Positions 24,339-35,949 of a stretch of DNA of 64,000 nt are shown piece after piece. The number at the start of each line of letters is the position of its first letter. The first letter of the stretch is position 1. The notes beneath the pieces were generated by a model, which worked only from the letters and a program-made list of their open reading frames with translations, had not been told where the DNA came from and did no database searches. Source of the DNA: Glossina fuscipes (lineage: Eukaryota > Arthropoda > Insecta > Diptera > Glossinidae). The translations under genes were made by a program, and so were the position numbers. Where the stretch lies: positions 768,495 through 832,494 of the forward strand of contig NW_023998457.1 in the NCBI RefSeq assembly GCF_014805625.2, read 5' to 3'.

Positions 24339-26122
24339 ATGCCGCCAACAATTAATAGTGCCGCAATTCCAGCTGACAAAAGGGCGCAAAGGCCTGCAGA
24401 GAAGAAGTAAGTACTTTCTACTATTTTTTTGCTCCCGGTTTTGTTCGATTTTTTAATCTTATAAATTCTATTACAAACTATTTCAGATCTGATCTAATAT
24501 GCCGGATTAAATATGGCAATAATTTGCCGGATATACCATCCGATTTGAAATTTTTGCAATATCCATTCGATAGTCATCGTTTCGTCCAATATAATCCGAC
24601 TTCACTGGAGCGAAATTATAAATACGAAGTATTAACTGAACACGATTTAGGTGTGACCATCGATTTGATTAATCGTGATTTATATCAAGCTGATCCGTAT
24701 GCTCAATTGGATCCAGCTGATGAGAAATTGTTGGAAGAAGACGTTCATACACCTCATGATTCAGTTCGATCTAGGCAACATTCGCGCAGTGTTTCTTGGT
24801 TGCGCAAATCTGAATACATTTCCACCGAGCAGACTCGCTTTCAGCCTCAGAATCTTGAGAACATTGAGGCCAAAGTGGGTTATAATGTGAAAAAATCTCT
24901 ACGTGAGGAAACTTTGTATTTAGATCGCGAAGCTCAAATTAAGGCGATTGAGAAAACCTTTAGCGATACGAAGAATGAAATTAGTAAACATTATTCTAAG
25001 CCGAATGTGGTGCCCGTAGAAGTCTTGTCAGTATATCCAGATTTCAACAATTGGAAGTATCCTTGCGCTCAGGTCATTTTCGACAGTGATCCGGCAACAG
25101 TGGGCAAAAATGTACCCGCACAGTTGGAAGAAATGTCTCAAGCAATGATTCGCGGTGTTATGGATGAGAGTGGAGAACAATTTGTTGCTTACTTTTTACC
25201 AACGGAAGTCACTTTGGAAAAGAGACGTTCAGATTTTGCTGAGCAGATGCTCTATAAAGACGATGAAGAATATGAATATAAGATTGCTCGCGAATATAAT
25301 TGGAATGTAAAGAGTAAAGCTTCCAAGGGTTATGAAGAAAACTATTTCTTCGTAATGCGTCCTGATGGCGTATTCTATAATGAGCTTGAGACTCGAGTAC
25401 GTCTGAATAAAAGGCGTATGAAAGTTGGTCAACAGCCAAGCAATACGAAATTAGTAGTAAAGCATCGCCCATTGGACGCCAATGAACATCGCATGCAACG
25501 TTATCGGGAACGGCAGTTGGAACCAGCCGGTGATGAAGATGAAGAAGAGGAAGAAATGGTAGTTGATGGGGATGGGGTGGAAGAAGAGCAACCACAAGAG
25601 TTACAAGAGGACGATAACGATAAACCTAAGCCGTCGGATGTAGAAGAAAAATCTAGAGATCGAAAGTCGCGTTCTCGTTCCAAGTCTCATGCCAAATCGC
25701 AATCCCGTTCACGCTCTCGTTCAGGTTCAAGATCGGGATCTGATTCAAGATCTGGATCGGCTTCGGGCGATTCCAGGGCGTCTTCCAGATCACGGTCCCG
25801 TTCGAAATCGGGCTCACGCAGCCACAGTCCCAGTCGCAGTCGTTCGCGCTCGAAATCTGTTTCACGTTCCCGCTCTCGCTCACCTTCGAAAAGTCGTTCA
25901 CGTTCGGCGAGTCCGGCCAGTAATGCAGGCGCTTCCGAAAAGTCTGGTTCACGTTCACCCACAGCTTCAAGAACATCACGTTCACGTTCTCACTCGAAAA
26001 GCGTTTCTCGGTCGCGCTCTCGCAGCGGATCTGGTTCACGTTCCGCAACACGATCACGAAGCCGCAGCCCAAGCGGCTCAGGAAGTGGCTCTGCCTCTTC
26101 GAGTGGTTCAGAAGACGATTAA
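24339..26122 (+). CDS. atms: Paf1 homologue (antimeros), RNA polymerase II-associated factor 1
   Basis: Two exons, 24,339-24,406 and 24,487-26,122, are joined by an 80-bp intron (AA|GTAAGT donor, TATTTCAG acceptor) and encode 567 residues. The protein follows Paf1 from end to end: [13 protein letters not shown] (residues 30-42), [16 protein letters not shown] and [14 protein letters not shown] near the N-terminus. A central Paf1 region follows, then an acidic stretch (about residues 370-412) and a long Arg-Ser tail (about 413-567) ending SGSEDD. Paf1 is a scaffold of the nuclear Paf1 complex, which travels with elongating RNA polymerase II and promotes H2B ubiquitylation and H3 methylation. 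The start at 24,339 gives a first exon in frame with the conserved region. The RS-rich tail is unusually long compared with the core and fits a role near splicing, but that is inference. No damage was seen. Confidence 0.96.
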
Positions 26123-26133
26123 TTTGTTATTTG

Positions 26134-26139
26134 AATAAA
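26134..26139 (+). other. Poly(A) signal of atms
   Basis: An AATAAA hexamer lies 12 bases after the atms stop codon. A second AATAAA-like site occurs near 26,231. The first would give a very short 3' UTR, while the second would carry the transcript close to the convergent CCDC39 stop codon at 26,264. Confidence 0.5.
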
Positions 26140-26263
26140 TGGAATTTTTAATTTTCTCCCCAAAAAGGATTTAAAAAAAAAAAAAACAAAGCAAAAGCTC
26201 ACAAAATCGATATAGTACCATTAATGTTCTAAATAAAACAAAATTTAATATAAAAAATAAATT

Positions 26264-29200
26264 TCACTTCTCGCCGGGGAAATCCAACGATACTACACTT
26301 AATTTAGCAGAAGTTGAAGATTTCATTTGAGATTCTTCCGACATGGACGAACGCGAAGTATCAGGTAAATCGACAATCTTAGAGGATAACGATAAACCAT
26401 CACATCCAGAAATATCACTGCGCCAGGATATGCCACTACGAGTTTTATGTAATAAATGCGGTAACTTCATACCGCGATCAGCGATTGCGCGCGCTATTTT
26501 GGGACCCAATTCATAATCATTATCAGCGATATCGCCTAATTGATTCAAAACGTTCATATTGCGTTTTTCCAATTCTTTCAAATCAATATCATGTTCATAT
26601 AGTTCGAGTAACTCATTGCTAATATTCTGTTGTTTAATAGCTTTTAGGGCCTGCTTTAGTTCGTGATCTGCTCGATGCATTTTTATCTTTTGTTCATCCA
26701 GCTCTTTTCGCAATCGCGTTAAAAAATCAATATTTTCCATTCTAAAAGATAATACAATTACAAATATATATATATGTATATATATATATATTTTTTTTTT
26801 AAATTAACGAAAAATCTGAACCTCTTATTATGTTCCATTTCTAGGGTTTTCTCCAATCCGTTTTTTTCTTTTGAAGAGATTTCGTTATAGTTATGCAATT
26901 TAATGTATTTTCGCTGTAAAATTTTTACTTTTTGCAAAGTAGCGCAATAATTCTTACGCATTTCTTTGAACTCGTTATTCGCCTCTTCTGAAGTGGGTAA
27001 AAGGTTTAAATATATATATGTATGTATGCAATGTATTTGTAGATATATACAGTAAGAGCTCCTTATTCGCGGGGGATACGTTCCATAAAAATGCCGCGAA
27101 TAGAGAAACCGTGAATACGGAATAATAATTTATAAGGGATTATAGGGGATACGTTCCTAGGTGACAAAATAAAAAAAATCAATTTAATTGAAGTTTTTGA
27201 ACATTTTGATCAATTATCTTAAGGCTTAGGCAATGGTTTGAAGAATTTTGTAAGTTTCTCTTTCTCTAAAAATTAGACTTCGTTCCATAGACGGATCAAC
27301 GTTCATTTGCTGTTCTTAACCCTTCAATAAGACTTTTCAAATTAGATGTCACGTTTCCAGTGCTTGTTGAAGCCTCTTCTTCAATGGGCGATGAATTTAA
27401 CATTTCCTTCAAGTCGATTTCAGTCAAATCTTCATCTTGCGATTCAATCAATTCCTGAATGTAATTTGATTCTATCTGTTCGAACCTGTCTCGTCCTATT
27501 CCATTCGCGATTTCGGCTATGTTTGCATTCAACGTTTGAACTTGCACAGATTCTTCGTCATTTCCCGCAGTCAGAGCAGGCCACAGTTTTTTCGCAGCCT
27601 GACTTCGATATGTGTAGCTTCTCAGTTCTTCCAATGATTCTTTTATGTTTACGATCAAATTTCTTCCAGCATTCCATAACATTCATATCGGGATTATATT
27701 CCGTATTATCCGATATGATTTCGAAGATTCGTCTAATGTAGTAGAGCTTAAAGGCCTGGATTATGCCTTGGTCCATAGGTTGAAGCAAAGCCGTCGTGTT
27801 GGGAGGTAAAAATGTCACTTTTATATTTGGATGCATAGCTTCAAGTTCGCGAGGATAAGATGGTGCAGTGTCCAAAACTAAAAGTGCTTTAAAGTCTAAA
27901 TTCTGTTTTTTTGAATAAGTTTCAACTTCAGAAACAAAACAATTCTGGAACCAGTTGCAAAAAATCCGAGAATAAAGGAATTTATAGCCGCGCATATGGG
28001 AACTGGGTCGCATTTCTTTAAACCGCGAATAGTAAAACCACGAATGAGGAGCTTTTACTGTATATGTATATATATATATATAAATATATTTATATGTATG
28101 TGTTTGTAGATATACACACGCATATATATATGCACGAATGTGTAGATATATACGTATAAACATAGATATGCAATGAATATGTATGTATTTGTAAATATGT
28201 ATATATAAAGTGTGGATGTATATAATGTTTATAATGTATTTGATGTTATTCTTATTAATAATTATATACGTACCGCCACCGGGATGTGTGCGTACATCTT
28301 TGCGAAAGTCATCGTTGGCATTATTAAATAAGGCCAAAGTATTGCCTAATGCCTTTATCTCTTCTTCAGCTTTTAAAACATTTTCGTTAAGGACATTACC
28401 TTCATCCAGAAGCATTTGCTTCTCTTGGGCAGTTTCCACTCTTAACTGCGTAGCAGTTATTAATGTACCATCCGAATTGACACCCAACAATTTCGAAGTT
28501 AATTCAAATCGAGCTTTTACCGCTTCTAGATGCTTAGTCCTCTCGCCGATATCTGCACGTAAAGTGCTTAACTCTTCGTTTAAATGCTTGCGTTTTAATT
28601 TAAGCAAATCAATTTGACTTTTAATTTCCACGATGCGATCGTTAATGGTGCGATTCAAATGCATACGATGCTTAGATAGATTATACGTATTATCATCGCA
28701 ATGATTTATTTCAATTTCGAATTCATTGGTGCGCATTTTGAATATGCTTAAATCGACAATGTAACCTTGATTGCGACGCGTGATATCCTTGAGAAGTTTT
28801 AAACTGCCCTCGCAATAGACTTGGGCCTCCTTGATTTTGAAATTTATTTTATCCAATTCGGCGGTATCGTTATTATAAATTACAGTTAATTTTCGCATAT
28901 CATTATCAAGTTTTTTGTTTTGCATCTGAGTCGCTTGAAGGACTTTAACTAACTTGTTATGTTGTTCTTCTAATTCTTTCAGATAGTCTTTATTTTTCAC
29001 TTCAAGTTCAGGATCGATCAAACCGCCTTTCAATGTCATTACCTTATGCTCTAATTGCAAAACCTTAAAAGCCTTTATTATATAAAAATCAAAGAAGAAG
29101 AACAAGACGAAAAAGAAGAATAGTCACTAAATAAAATTCACTGCATATTAGGTAATAAACTTTGTAACGTTACCATGTCATAATGGACTTGGGTCTGATG

Positions 29201-31911
29201 TTTCAATTGTTTTTCATAATTATCGATATTCCGCTTCATGGCCACCGCTCCGCTGCGGTAAGCATCAGCAGCCGTCTACGGTATATAATGTTTCTTATAA
29301 AAATCTTCTAAACAAAAGTATTTTTTTTTAATTTCAATTACATACCAATAATGTTTGCGCGTCATCCTGGAAAGTTTTCAGTTGCAACATACCACGATAC
29401 GAAATGCCATTAATTCGTTCGTTTTCTTTACCAACTTGATTTGCTATTTTCTCTTCCGCATCCATTAAATCTTCCAACTGTTGCAAACGTTGTGCAGCCG
29501 ATAAATTTTGATTTTGTTTATCCTTCAACCTTTTAGTTAACGTCTCTACCAATCCATTAAGTTCTTTTATTTGCGTTAACCGATCAGTTTGCAATTGTAT
29601 ATTACGACGATTCTCAATGCGTTGCTGCTCAACACGATGAGCTAAACCTTGCAATTCTTTTTGCAAGATATCCACCTGAAATCACAAAATGTATATGTGT
29701 ATGTATGTTTGCTTTACAAAAGTTGCCAGTGATATTGAAACATATCTCCATCAAGACTCGATATGCTTTCTTAAGAAGATCCCTATATGATATTGCGAGT
29801 CTAATGAGCTCTGATACTTTAAAAACTTAAATTGCTTATGTAGGAGTCAGGGCAGATAAGAGATGTGATTGTTTATAAAAACACTTGGGGACGCAATCTT
29901 AGCTTATAGAAATTTTAAAGTCTTAAAACTTGAGACGTTAGACTGAACATTAGAGGGAGTACAAGTTGCTCACAAGACGCTTTTTTCGCATCCGCATAGT
30001 AGCTACCGTGAGTAGACAAAAATTGCGATTATTAACACTGTGATTGCGGGTTCTCAAATCCCAATGCAGTAAAACTTTTCTATGATCATAGCTATTGCGC
30101 ACGCATCCGACAGATTTCGACCGCTTCCTTATCTCTTTCCTTTTCTTTACTACGCGTATTATAGAAATAGGGGATATCCCCTGAATGATTAGTAATGTTG
30201 GTAATAAAAAAAAAAATAAATAAATATCGCTTCTGGTTATCTCTTTCCATTTAAGAGATCCTTAGGAGATCTTCGATCGATATTTTGATATTCCGAGTCT
30301 GCTTAACTTGCTTAAAAATGCAGATAAAAGATGCGATCATTGAAAAACACGATCTTGAAACGCAGACATTAGATTGAAGGTTAGTGTAGACGTCTCCCTT
30401 AGGCTTAAGTCTTATCACAAAGCCTGTTTTCCATTCCCGCATACTAACTGTCGTGAGCAGGCAAGAAAAGCGATTATCAAGTCTGTGTTCGCCGGTTCAA
30501 ATCTCAATCCAGTAGAGATTTCTTTCATCTTAGCTATAGTGAATTAGTTCACACATACCACTCAGCGATTGCGCACATACCGTCCAGATTGCGTACGTTT
30601 CCCTCTCTCTTTCCTTTTCCTCACATATCGTATTATAGTAATAGGGGACATGATCTTAATGACTGGTTAGTCATAAGTTAGTCTTTCCATGATGAGCTCT
30701 CTTCGTAGCGGCAATTAACTAAATCTTAAACTTGAAATACATAGCAAGAGAAACGATTTATCTCTTCGGCTAGTTCTCTATAATTTTCCTTCAAAACGAA
30801 ACATCTTGAGAACTATGAAGCATGTATGCGAGACCCATTCATCTAATTTATGCTTATTTCTTTAACTGGCGAACAATTTTAATTTCATGGGATTATTAAT
30901 TAGGTAAGGGATACCTCCTGCCGGTGCGAGCACGTTGCTGATCGGGAAAGGTAACAGAAAGATTGGTATGAAAAAAGAAAGTAACTGGCTTTTAGCTGCA
31001 CGCAATCGTCAATAATCATCAAATCGAGCAAAACTACTTCAACTGCTCTAGGCAAACAGGCATTAAAGGTGTCAATCATACTGAAAACTTAGTATTCGGC
31101 TTAGTATTCTATTGAGATCAAACTTGACTTTTACAGATATTTGCGAAAGGTTGGAAGTGCCAAACGATCAATCGATCGAAATCAAGCGAAAAGAAACTGT
31201 TCGCAAAGAAAAGCTAAAAGAAGAAGTGAAGTTGAAAATGCGGAAGAATTGTCATCAAAAATAAAATGATTATATATCTGGAGATTTTGAACTAATAGAT
31301 CTCAATTTTACCTCATTCGTTTTCAAAATCACCATATCCGACAACATTTGTATTTGCTCTTTAATCTGTGAAGCTTCGGTATTCAATTCCTCAATATTCA
31401 TTTCAACTGTACGATTATTTGCAATGATTCCATTTAAACGATCTTCGCTCGATTTCAGCTCTCGACCTTTCTCTGCGGCTAGTTCACGCTTTTCGAGCAA
31501 TTTTATTTCGATATGACGTATATTTTTTTCACGTTGAACCATTTGAGTAACCGCCAATTTCCAAATGTTAACCATTTGTCGTCGTTCCGAGTGTGCGGTT
31601 CGGTATAAATTCGCTGTGCACTCGAGATTGCATTCTAACGTTTTTTGCTCATTATATAAATTGATTAATTTATTCCGACAGACTTCCATTTCGCTGGTTA
31701 TTTTTTGACGCCTTTGATTTTGCAATTTAGCTTGTTTCTGATCATCCTTATAATACATATCAATTAATTGATAACCACGATTGCCATCCTCCATTGCTTG
31801 ACGCCATTCGATAAGTGCCGTTTTCGCCCATTTAATGCGATTAGTTGCATCATCAATGTTATGCTTTCGTTTACACATTTCCTCTACGGAAAAATATAAA
31901 AATATATAGAC

Positions 31912-31948
<37 letters not shown>

Positions 31949-32466
31949 AATTTTAATTATTTTAAATATATATATGTATGGCTAATATGCCTCAAAATCT
32001 CTGCCTACTTTCGGTGGTGTCGACAAAATTTTTATAATTATTCCATTCTTTCGAGACGCTCTTTAAATCCTCTTTCAACTTGGAATGCGTGCGTTGTGCT
32101 AATTTATAGAGATGAGCTTCCGTACGGGTCTCTCTTTGATAGGCTTCCAATAATTTCTAAAAGAAAATTTTTCCATCATTTTACGCACATATATGAATAT
32201 AAAATTTTCAATTGCTTTATCTGTCTCACCAAATTATGATTGATTGTCATTTCGGCATTTTTTGCATGTTGTTGCAATTTCTCATAACGTTCCGAAATGT
32301 TTTGATCTTTATCGATGACGTCATCTTTTGATTTAGATAATTCCCAAATCTCTTCTAAGATGCTTCGATTTTCTTCATTGGCCATCGGAACCTTCGATGA
32401 GATATTCCAGCCCATTGCGGTCATGGCTTTTTTCAGCAGCGTCTCATTCATTTTTTCGAGAGCCAT
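26264..32466 (-). CDS. CCDC39: CCDC39 homologue, axonemal 96-nm ruler coiled-coil protein
   Basis: Eight exons in transcript order: 32,466-32,230; 32,156-32,009; 31,883-31,312; 29,675-29,346; 29,275-29,174; 29,063-28,274; 26,987-26,822; 26,741-26,264. All junctions keep frame and the sum is 2,823 nt, so 940 residues, matching vertebrate CCDC39 (about 941). The N-terminus has VPMANEENRSILEEIWELS, like the PVANEENK region of CCDC39. Near residue 720-770 is TAQEKQMLLDEGNVL followed by EIKALGNTLALFNNAN, the conserved late segment, and the C-terminus ends SAKLSVVSLDFPGEK after a serine-rich stretch. The rest is continuous coiled coil. CCDC39 pairs with CCDC40 to set the 96-nm repeat and dock inner dynein arms and regulators on motile cilia. 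In flies that means sperm and chordotonal cilia. The donor after 26,822 (GAG|GTTCAG) is weak but is the only one that keeps frame. Introns hold a Tigger element and SINE-like copies. Confidence 0.93.
27050..28060 (-). mobile_element. Tigger-type (pogo superfamily) DNA transposon, internally deleted, in a CCDC39 intron
   Basis: A 1,011-bp element lies inside the intron between CCDC39 exons 6 and 7. Both ends carry inverted repeats beginning CAGTAARAGCTCCTYATTCG, flanked by TA on each side (27,048-27,049 and 28,061-28,062), the expected pogo/Tigger target duplication. The left end continues with GCGGGGGATACGTTCC and a GCGAATAGAGAAACCGTGAA block that are characteristic of Tigger termini. The interior encodes only the C-terminal half of a transposase on the minus strand. 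The good end preservation suggests a deletion derivative moved by a full-length relative. It is antisense-neutral for CCDC39 since it is removed with the intron. Confidence 0.88.
27296..28020 (-). pseudogene. Tigger/jerky-type transposase, C-terminal fragment with frameshift
   Basis: From about 28,020 down, one frame reads KALLVLDTAPSYP (second catalytic aspartate in the LLVLDNAP.HP motif), then VTFLPPNTTALLQPMDQGII, a hallmark of Tigger-family DDE domains, then YYIRRIF. Near 27,660 the frame shifts: NPDMNVMECWKKF lies in one frame and NIKESLEELRSY in another, the latter running to a stop at 27,296. The N-terminal CENP-B-like DNA-binding domains and the first catalytic aspartate are absent, so it cannot be an active enzyme. 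The host gene's reading frame extends into part of this region only because the intron happens to be open. Confidence 0.85.
29975..30205 (+). repeat. SINE-like element, copy 2, in a CCDC39 intron
   Basis: A possible A-box region (ACCGTGAGTAGAC) is followed about 40 bases on by a B-box variant, GGTTCTCAAATC, at 30,049-30,060, with a two-base insertion. The body then matches copy 3: GTAAAACTTTTCTATGATC, ATTGCGCACGCATCC, CTCTTTCCTTTTC, TATTATAGAAATAGGGGATA and AATGATTAGT. After that comes an A-rich tail (AAAAAAAAAATAAATAAAT), as retroposons have. It is antisense to CCDC39. Confidence 0.5.
30425..30685 (+). repeat. SINE-like element, copy 3, in the same CCDC39 intron
   Basis: The best-preserved copy. 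It has TGTCGTGAGCAGGCAAG (A-box-like), then a canonical B-box GGTTCAAATC at 30,494-30,503, spaced as in tRNA genes. Next come CCAGTAGAGATTTCTTTCAT, GATTGCGCACATACC, CTCTCTTTCCTTTTCC, CGTATTATAGTAATAGGGGA and a 3' ACTGGTTAGTCAT. It is parallel to copy 2 and 450 bp away, which suggests either two insertions or a local duplication. Confidence 0.5.
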
Positions 32467-32631
32467 TTTTCAAAATGCATAAAACAAAAATTCCTCTTCT
32501 TCTTCTTTATTAATTTATTTTTATTTTATTGCTGTGAAAAAACGAAAAAATATATTCTTTTTAAAAATTTCCTCCTTTTTTTTTTTTTTTTTTTTTTTTA
32601 TATTATATATATAAGAGTTTTTTATATATTT

Positions 32632-32636
<5 letters not shown>

Positions 32637-32691
<55 letters not shown>
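32637..32691. repeat. (AG)27 microsatellite upstream of CCDC39
   Basis: Twenty-seven AG units lie about 170 bp upstream of the CCDC39 start codon. Poly(T) runs at 32,577-32,599 lie between them. Long GA tracts near fly promoters can bind GAGA factor, which is established for Drosophila. Any role here is inference. Confidence 0.9.
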
Positions 32692-32694
<3 letters not shown>

Positions 32695-35600
32695 TTTAAA
32701 TAGTCTCCATGGTGAAGTTTTTGAAAAGTTATATCAGATTGTTTCTTAGCGACTACATTACTTGAACAAAAAAAGAGAGTAGTAGTATTGCTAGTTGCTA
32801 GTGCTTATCTGCTTTTAGTCTTGGAAGTTACATTTTCATTACACTATTTAATGTCCGACACAAAAATAACACAAAAATAGCGACTTGTAGGTTGAACACA
32901 CACAAGAAATCGAAATGGACAGGCGGACAGACAAGTAGGTTAGGTTGAATCAATCAGCATAGGAAAAGGTGGTTCTAACTTAATAGGCTGTCATGTCACA
33001 AGTGGTGTGGGGTATATAAAGGAGTTCATAGTCTTAGTTGGTAATGCTCATCCCACTTTTAGCCCTAGAATTTATTTCTTTGACCCAAACAAATTATAGT
33101 AATAATAATAATATTTCGAAACTAAGAACTAAATGATCGTAGGTTCAAAACTCAAGTGCGCCAGACTTTTCATAATAAAGCCGATAGCCTTAGATGCTAG
33201 GGCTTTAAGATTTAAGTGCTAGAATTTATTCCCTGGCTGAACTAATTGTGATAATAATGACAATAATAAAAATTTCACGATTTTCATACGTTATATTCGG
33301 TTCACCACAAAGTTTTGATAATGAGATCCACATAAAAGCCTCCGGATATGACTCTGAAGTATTTGATTTATTAACGTTTAAGGTTATATATCCTGTCACT
33401 GCGGTTGTCAAATTTCTTTCTTTTTTTTTTTGATAGAAAATGCCCTGAGTCAGAAAGAATTATGCACAGAGGGATAAGAAATGTGAACAGCCTGGATGGA
33501 CGATTGATAAGCTTAATATTGAATGCTCATCAAAGTCGAAAAAATGCTGAAAAAAAAATATTCTTAACGACATTTAACAAAAACTAAGAAATTTTCCTTA
33601 AGCGAAATAACAATAAAAGTTTAAAGAAGTGAACAACATTTTTTCTTTTTTCCAATTTTCTATTTTAATAGCTCTGAAAACTTTAATGCTTCCTTTTATG
33701 TCAGCAGCTAACTCGACTGGCATTTCTTTTGGTGTTACTAAATTGTTTGCTATCTTTCTTTCATTTTTGTTGCAGTCTGCAAGGACCAAAGACGAGTCTC
33801 GTTTTCGTTCTACACTGTAAGTTAAGAAGGCAGGTGAAGCACTTTAAGATTTGACTCTGACGTACGGAACGTCGATGGCTGATCTCGTTCGAAAGTGAAA
33901 CATACGATTCCGAATGAGATCGAGTAACGGGCTGACAACACCGAAGATTCGACGAAAGCTATCCTCAATGTTTTGTCCTTCTTTTGGATTTAGATTTCAA
34001 CTTGACCAGATCAGACGTGCGCTCACCTCCGTCCTTGGAGGACGATACTCTTGTAAAAGTTAACGTGTGAATCCATAAAAAAACTGAAGGGAGTTTTAGA
34101 AGTGCTAAGAGTTATTAACTGGTATTGTAAAGAAGGACCTAGTTAGGCACACAAATTCTAATCTGAATAAACGTAGAAGAGTAGCTACCATCCCAATAAG
34201 AAAATTTTCTTATAAAAACCTTGGCTTACTCACTAAGTGTTACACTAGCATAGCTAAACAGACGATAAGGTAAAATTTAACATCGAAGGAAAAATTCTAC
34301 GTCCCTACAAGTCTTCTTGCCCAAATACTTGTGTATTCACCTTCGCAGTCATATTGTTCGGGTTTTGTGCTCTGAAAGGTGGCTCATTCAGACTATAGCT
34401 TCATGTCTTTAAGATTTCTGTAAGAAGACTCACGTAAGAAGACGTCGCTACATCACCTCTCGCTGTTTCAAGATTACCGGAAATTGATTTCATCAGATTG
34501 TCATCGGTTACTTTATCAAGGAATAAATTTTGTGTAGCCGAACTGATGAGCATATTTCAGGCCGCAATAAACGCATTCCCTTTCAGCTTATAAACGTCAC
34601 TCGTCATATTGAAAGCAAACAGCGTTTATAACCTATAGATAAAAATTAATATAAATAGTAGTCAAGAACGAAATTTATAGACAACACTCAATAATTTGTG
34701 CACAAATATTAAGTAGTAAGCGACAGAGTGAGGTTATGTCGTTTGCAATAAGTTTATTTGAATACTGTAATATTTAATTGAAATCAAGAGAAAATATAAT
34801 CTTTAGCTTATTACTAGACAATGATTAATATTTTAAAGCTTATTTTTTAACATTTCATTCAGTTTATTTTACAATTCTTTTCTCACATTTAATTCGTAAT
34901 ATAATAATTATTATTATTTTCTCTGTCTCTCTCAATACAATTTTGATTTTCAATCTCGCGGTATAAGAGTATAATAATAAGTTTGCTTGAATGTGTGCAA
35001 ACAGCTGCAAAAATTTCTGCTAGAATTATCTTTTATTATAAAGTGATTTTGAATCGATCTAAGCTTGTTTGTCCATCTGTCCAATCATTCATCTTGTTTT
35101 TCTCTGTTCATCTTACGAGATATTTTAATGCAATTTAAACCAAAGACAAACGGACAATTTCGAAGACAAATTGGAAATGATTCGGATTGGAATACTTTGT
35201 CTACCACTTCCTATATAAGGCCATAGATTGGAAAGTAACCGTATGAAGCGGTGTGATGTGGAGTGCTTAATGGTGGGCAGTGTCCTAATACGATATTTTA
35301 TCTGTTAATCGTTTGTGTGTGTAAAGGTGAAGATACAGATCAAGCCGCGGCTCGAAGCTTACTGCTGCTTCCACGAAAGAGACTCACTCGCGTTTATATT
35401 TTTTACAAATTATTCTTATATTGCGGTCTTCTTCAAATATATGAGAAAAGGTGAAATTCTTTTTGAAAAAAATCTAATCAGTTGATAGTTTGATCAGGAA
35501 ATTTATGTGAAATCGAAAGAAAATTTATCTACGTATGCACAATAAATTTAGGGAGTTTTCTTGTTAGTAAGAACTTCTCTGTAGGTTCTCTCATAAACAT

Positions 35601-35940
35601 CTTTTATATGCTATAAGGTATGCTAACTTCCTTTTTTCTATACTATCTAAGCGAAGAAGCCAAGTCAAGAAAAAGTGGGTAATTGGCTTGCCAAATATGG
35701 CTTATTCGCCCGAAACTTTTTTAGAATGTAAAAAAATGAATGGGAAGGACAGATAGACTAGGTATTGAGAAAGTATTGACCAAGACCTAAGGCAGAGTAT
35801 GCCTACCATTTGAAATTTGGAAGTACAAGATCTCATCGATGCAAAATTAACGCAAATTTTCCTTGCTTTGAATACTTGGACTTATGTGCCATAAGGATGG
35901 CTTGCGGGGCGTGTTACGGTGTATTGAAACATGGCAGGCG
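32692..35940. other. Intergenic DNA between CCDC39 and the zinc-finger gene, repeat remnants only
   Basis: A family C-like fragment (GAACACACACAAGAAATCGA, GGACAGGCGGACAGACAAG) lies near 32,890-33,020. A locally duplicated segment follows: GAATTTATT, GAACTAATTGTGATAATAAT-like words near 33,067 and 33,222, with a B-box-like GGTTCAAAAC near 33,141. The rest (33,400-34,900) shows no supported gene, although its base composition is less AT-biased than average and it may be decayed transposon sequence. Confidence 0.35.
34965..35250 (+). repeat. Dispersed repeat, family B
   Basis: Words in family order: GTTTGCTTGAATGTGTGCAA, CTTTTATTATAAAGTGATTT, GAATCGATCTAAGCTTGTTT, GTCCATCTGTCC, GAAATGATTCGGATTGGAAT and a 3' TGATGTGGAGTG. 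Non-coding. Confidence 0.45.
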
Positions 35941-35949
35941 ATCAAAAAT

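Noticed and set aside
25501..26138. Several 60-149-codon frames overlapping the atms RS tail in other frames
   Set aside because: They are shadows of the biased codons of the Arg-Ser repeats.
28061..28273. Extension of CCDC39 past GGG into a Tyr/Ile-rich string
   Set aside because: This is read-through into (TA)n intron sequence. The donor at 28,273-28,272 joins in phase to the exon at 26,987.
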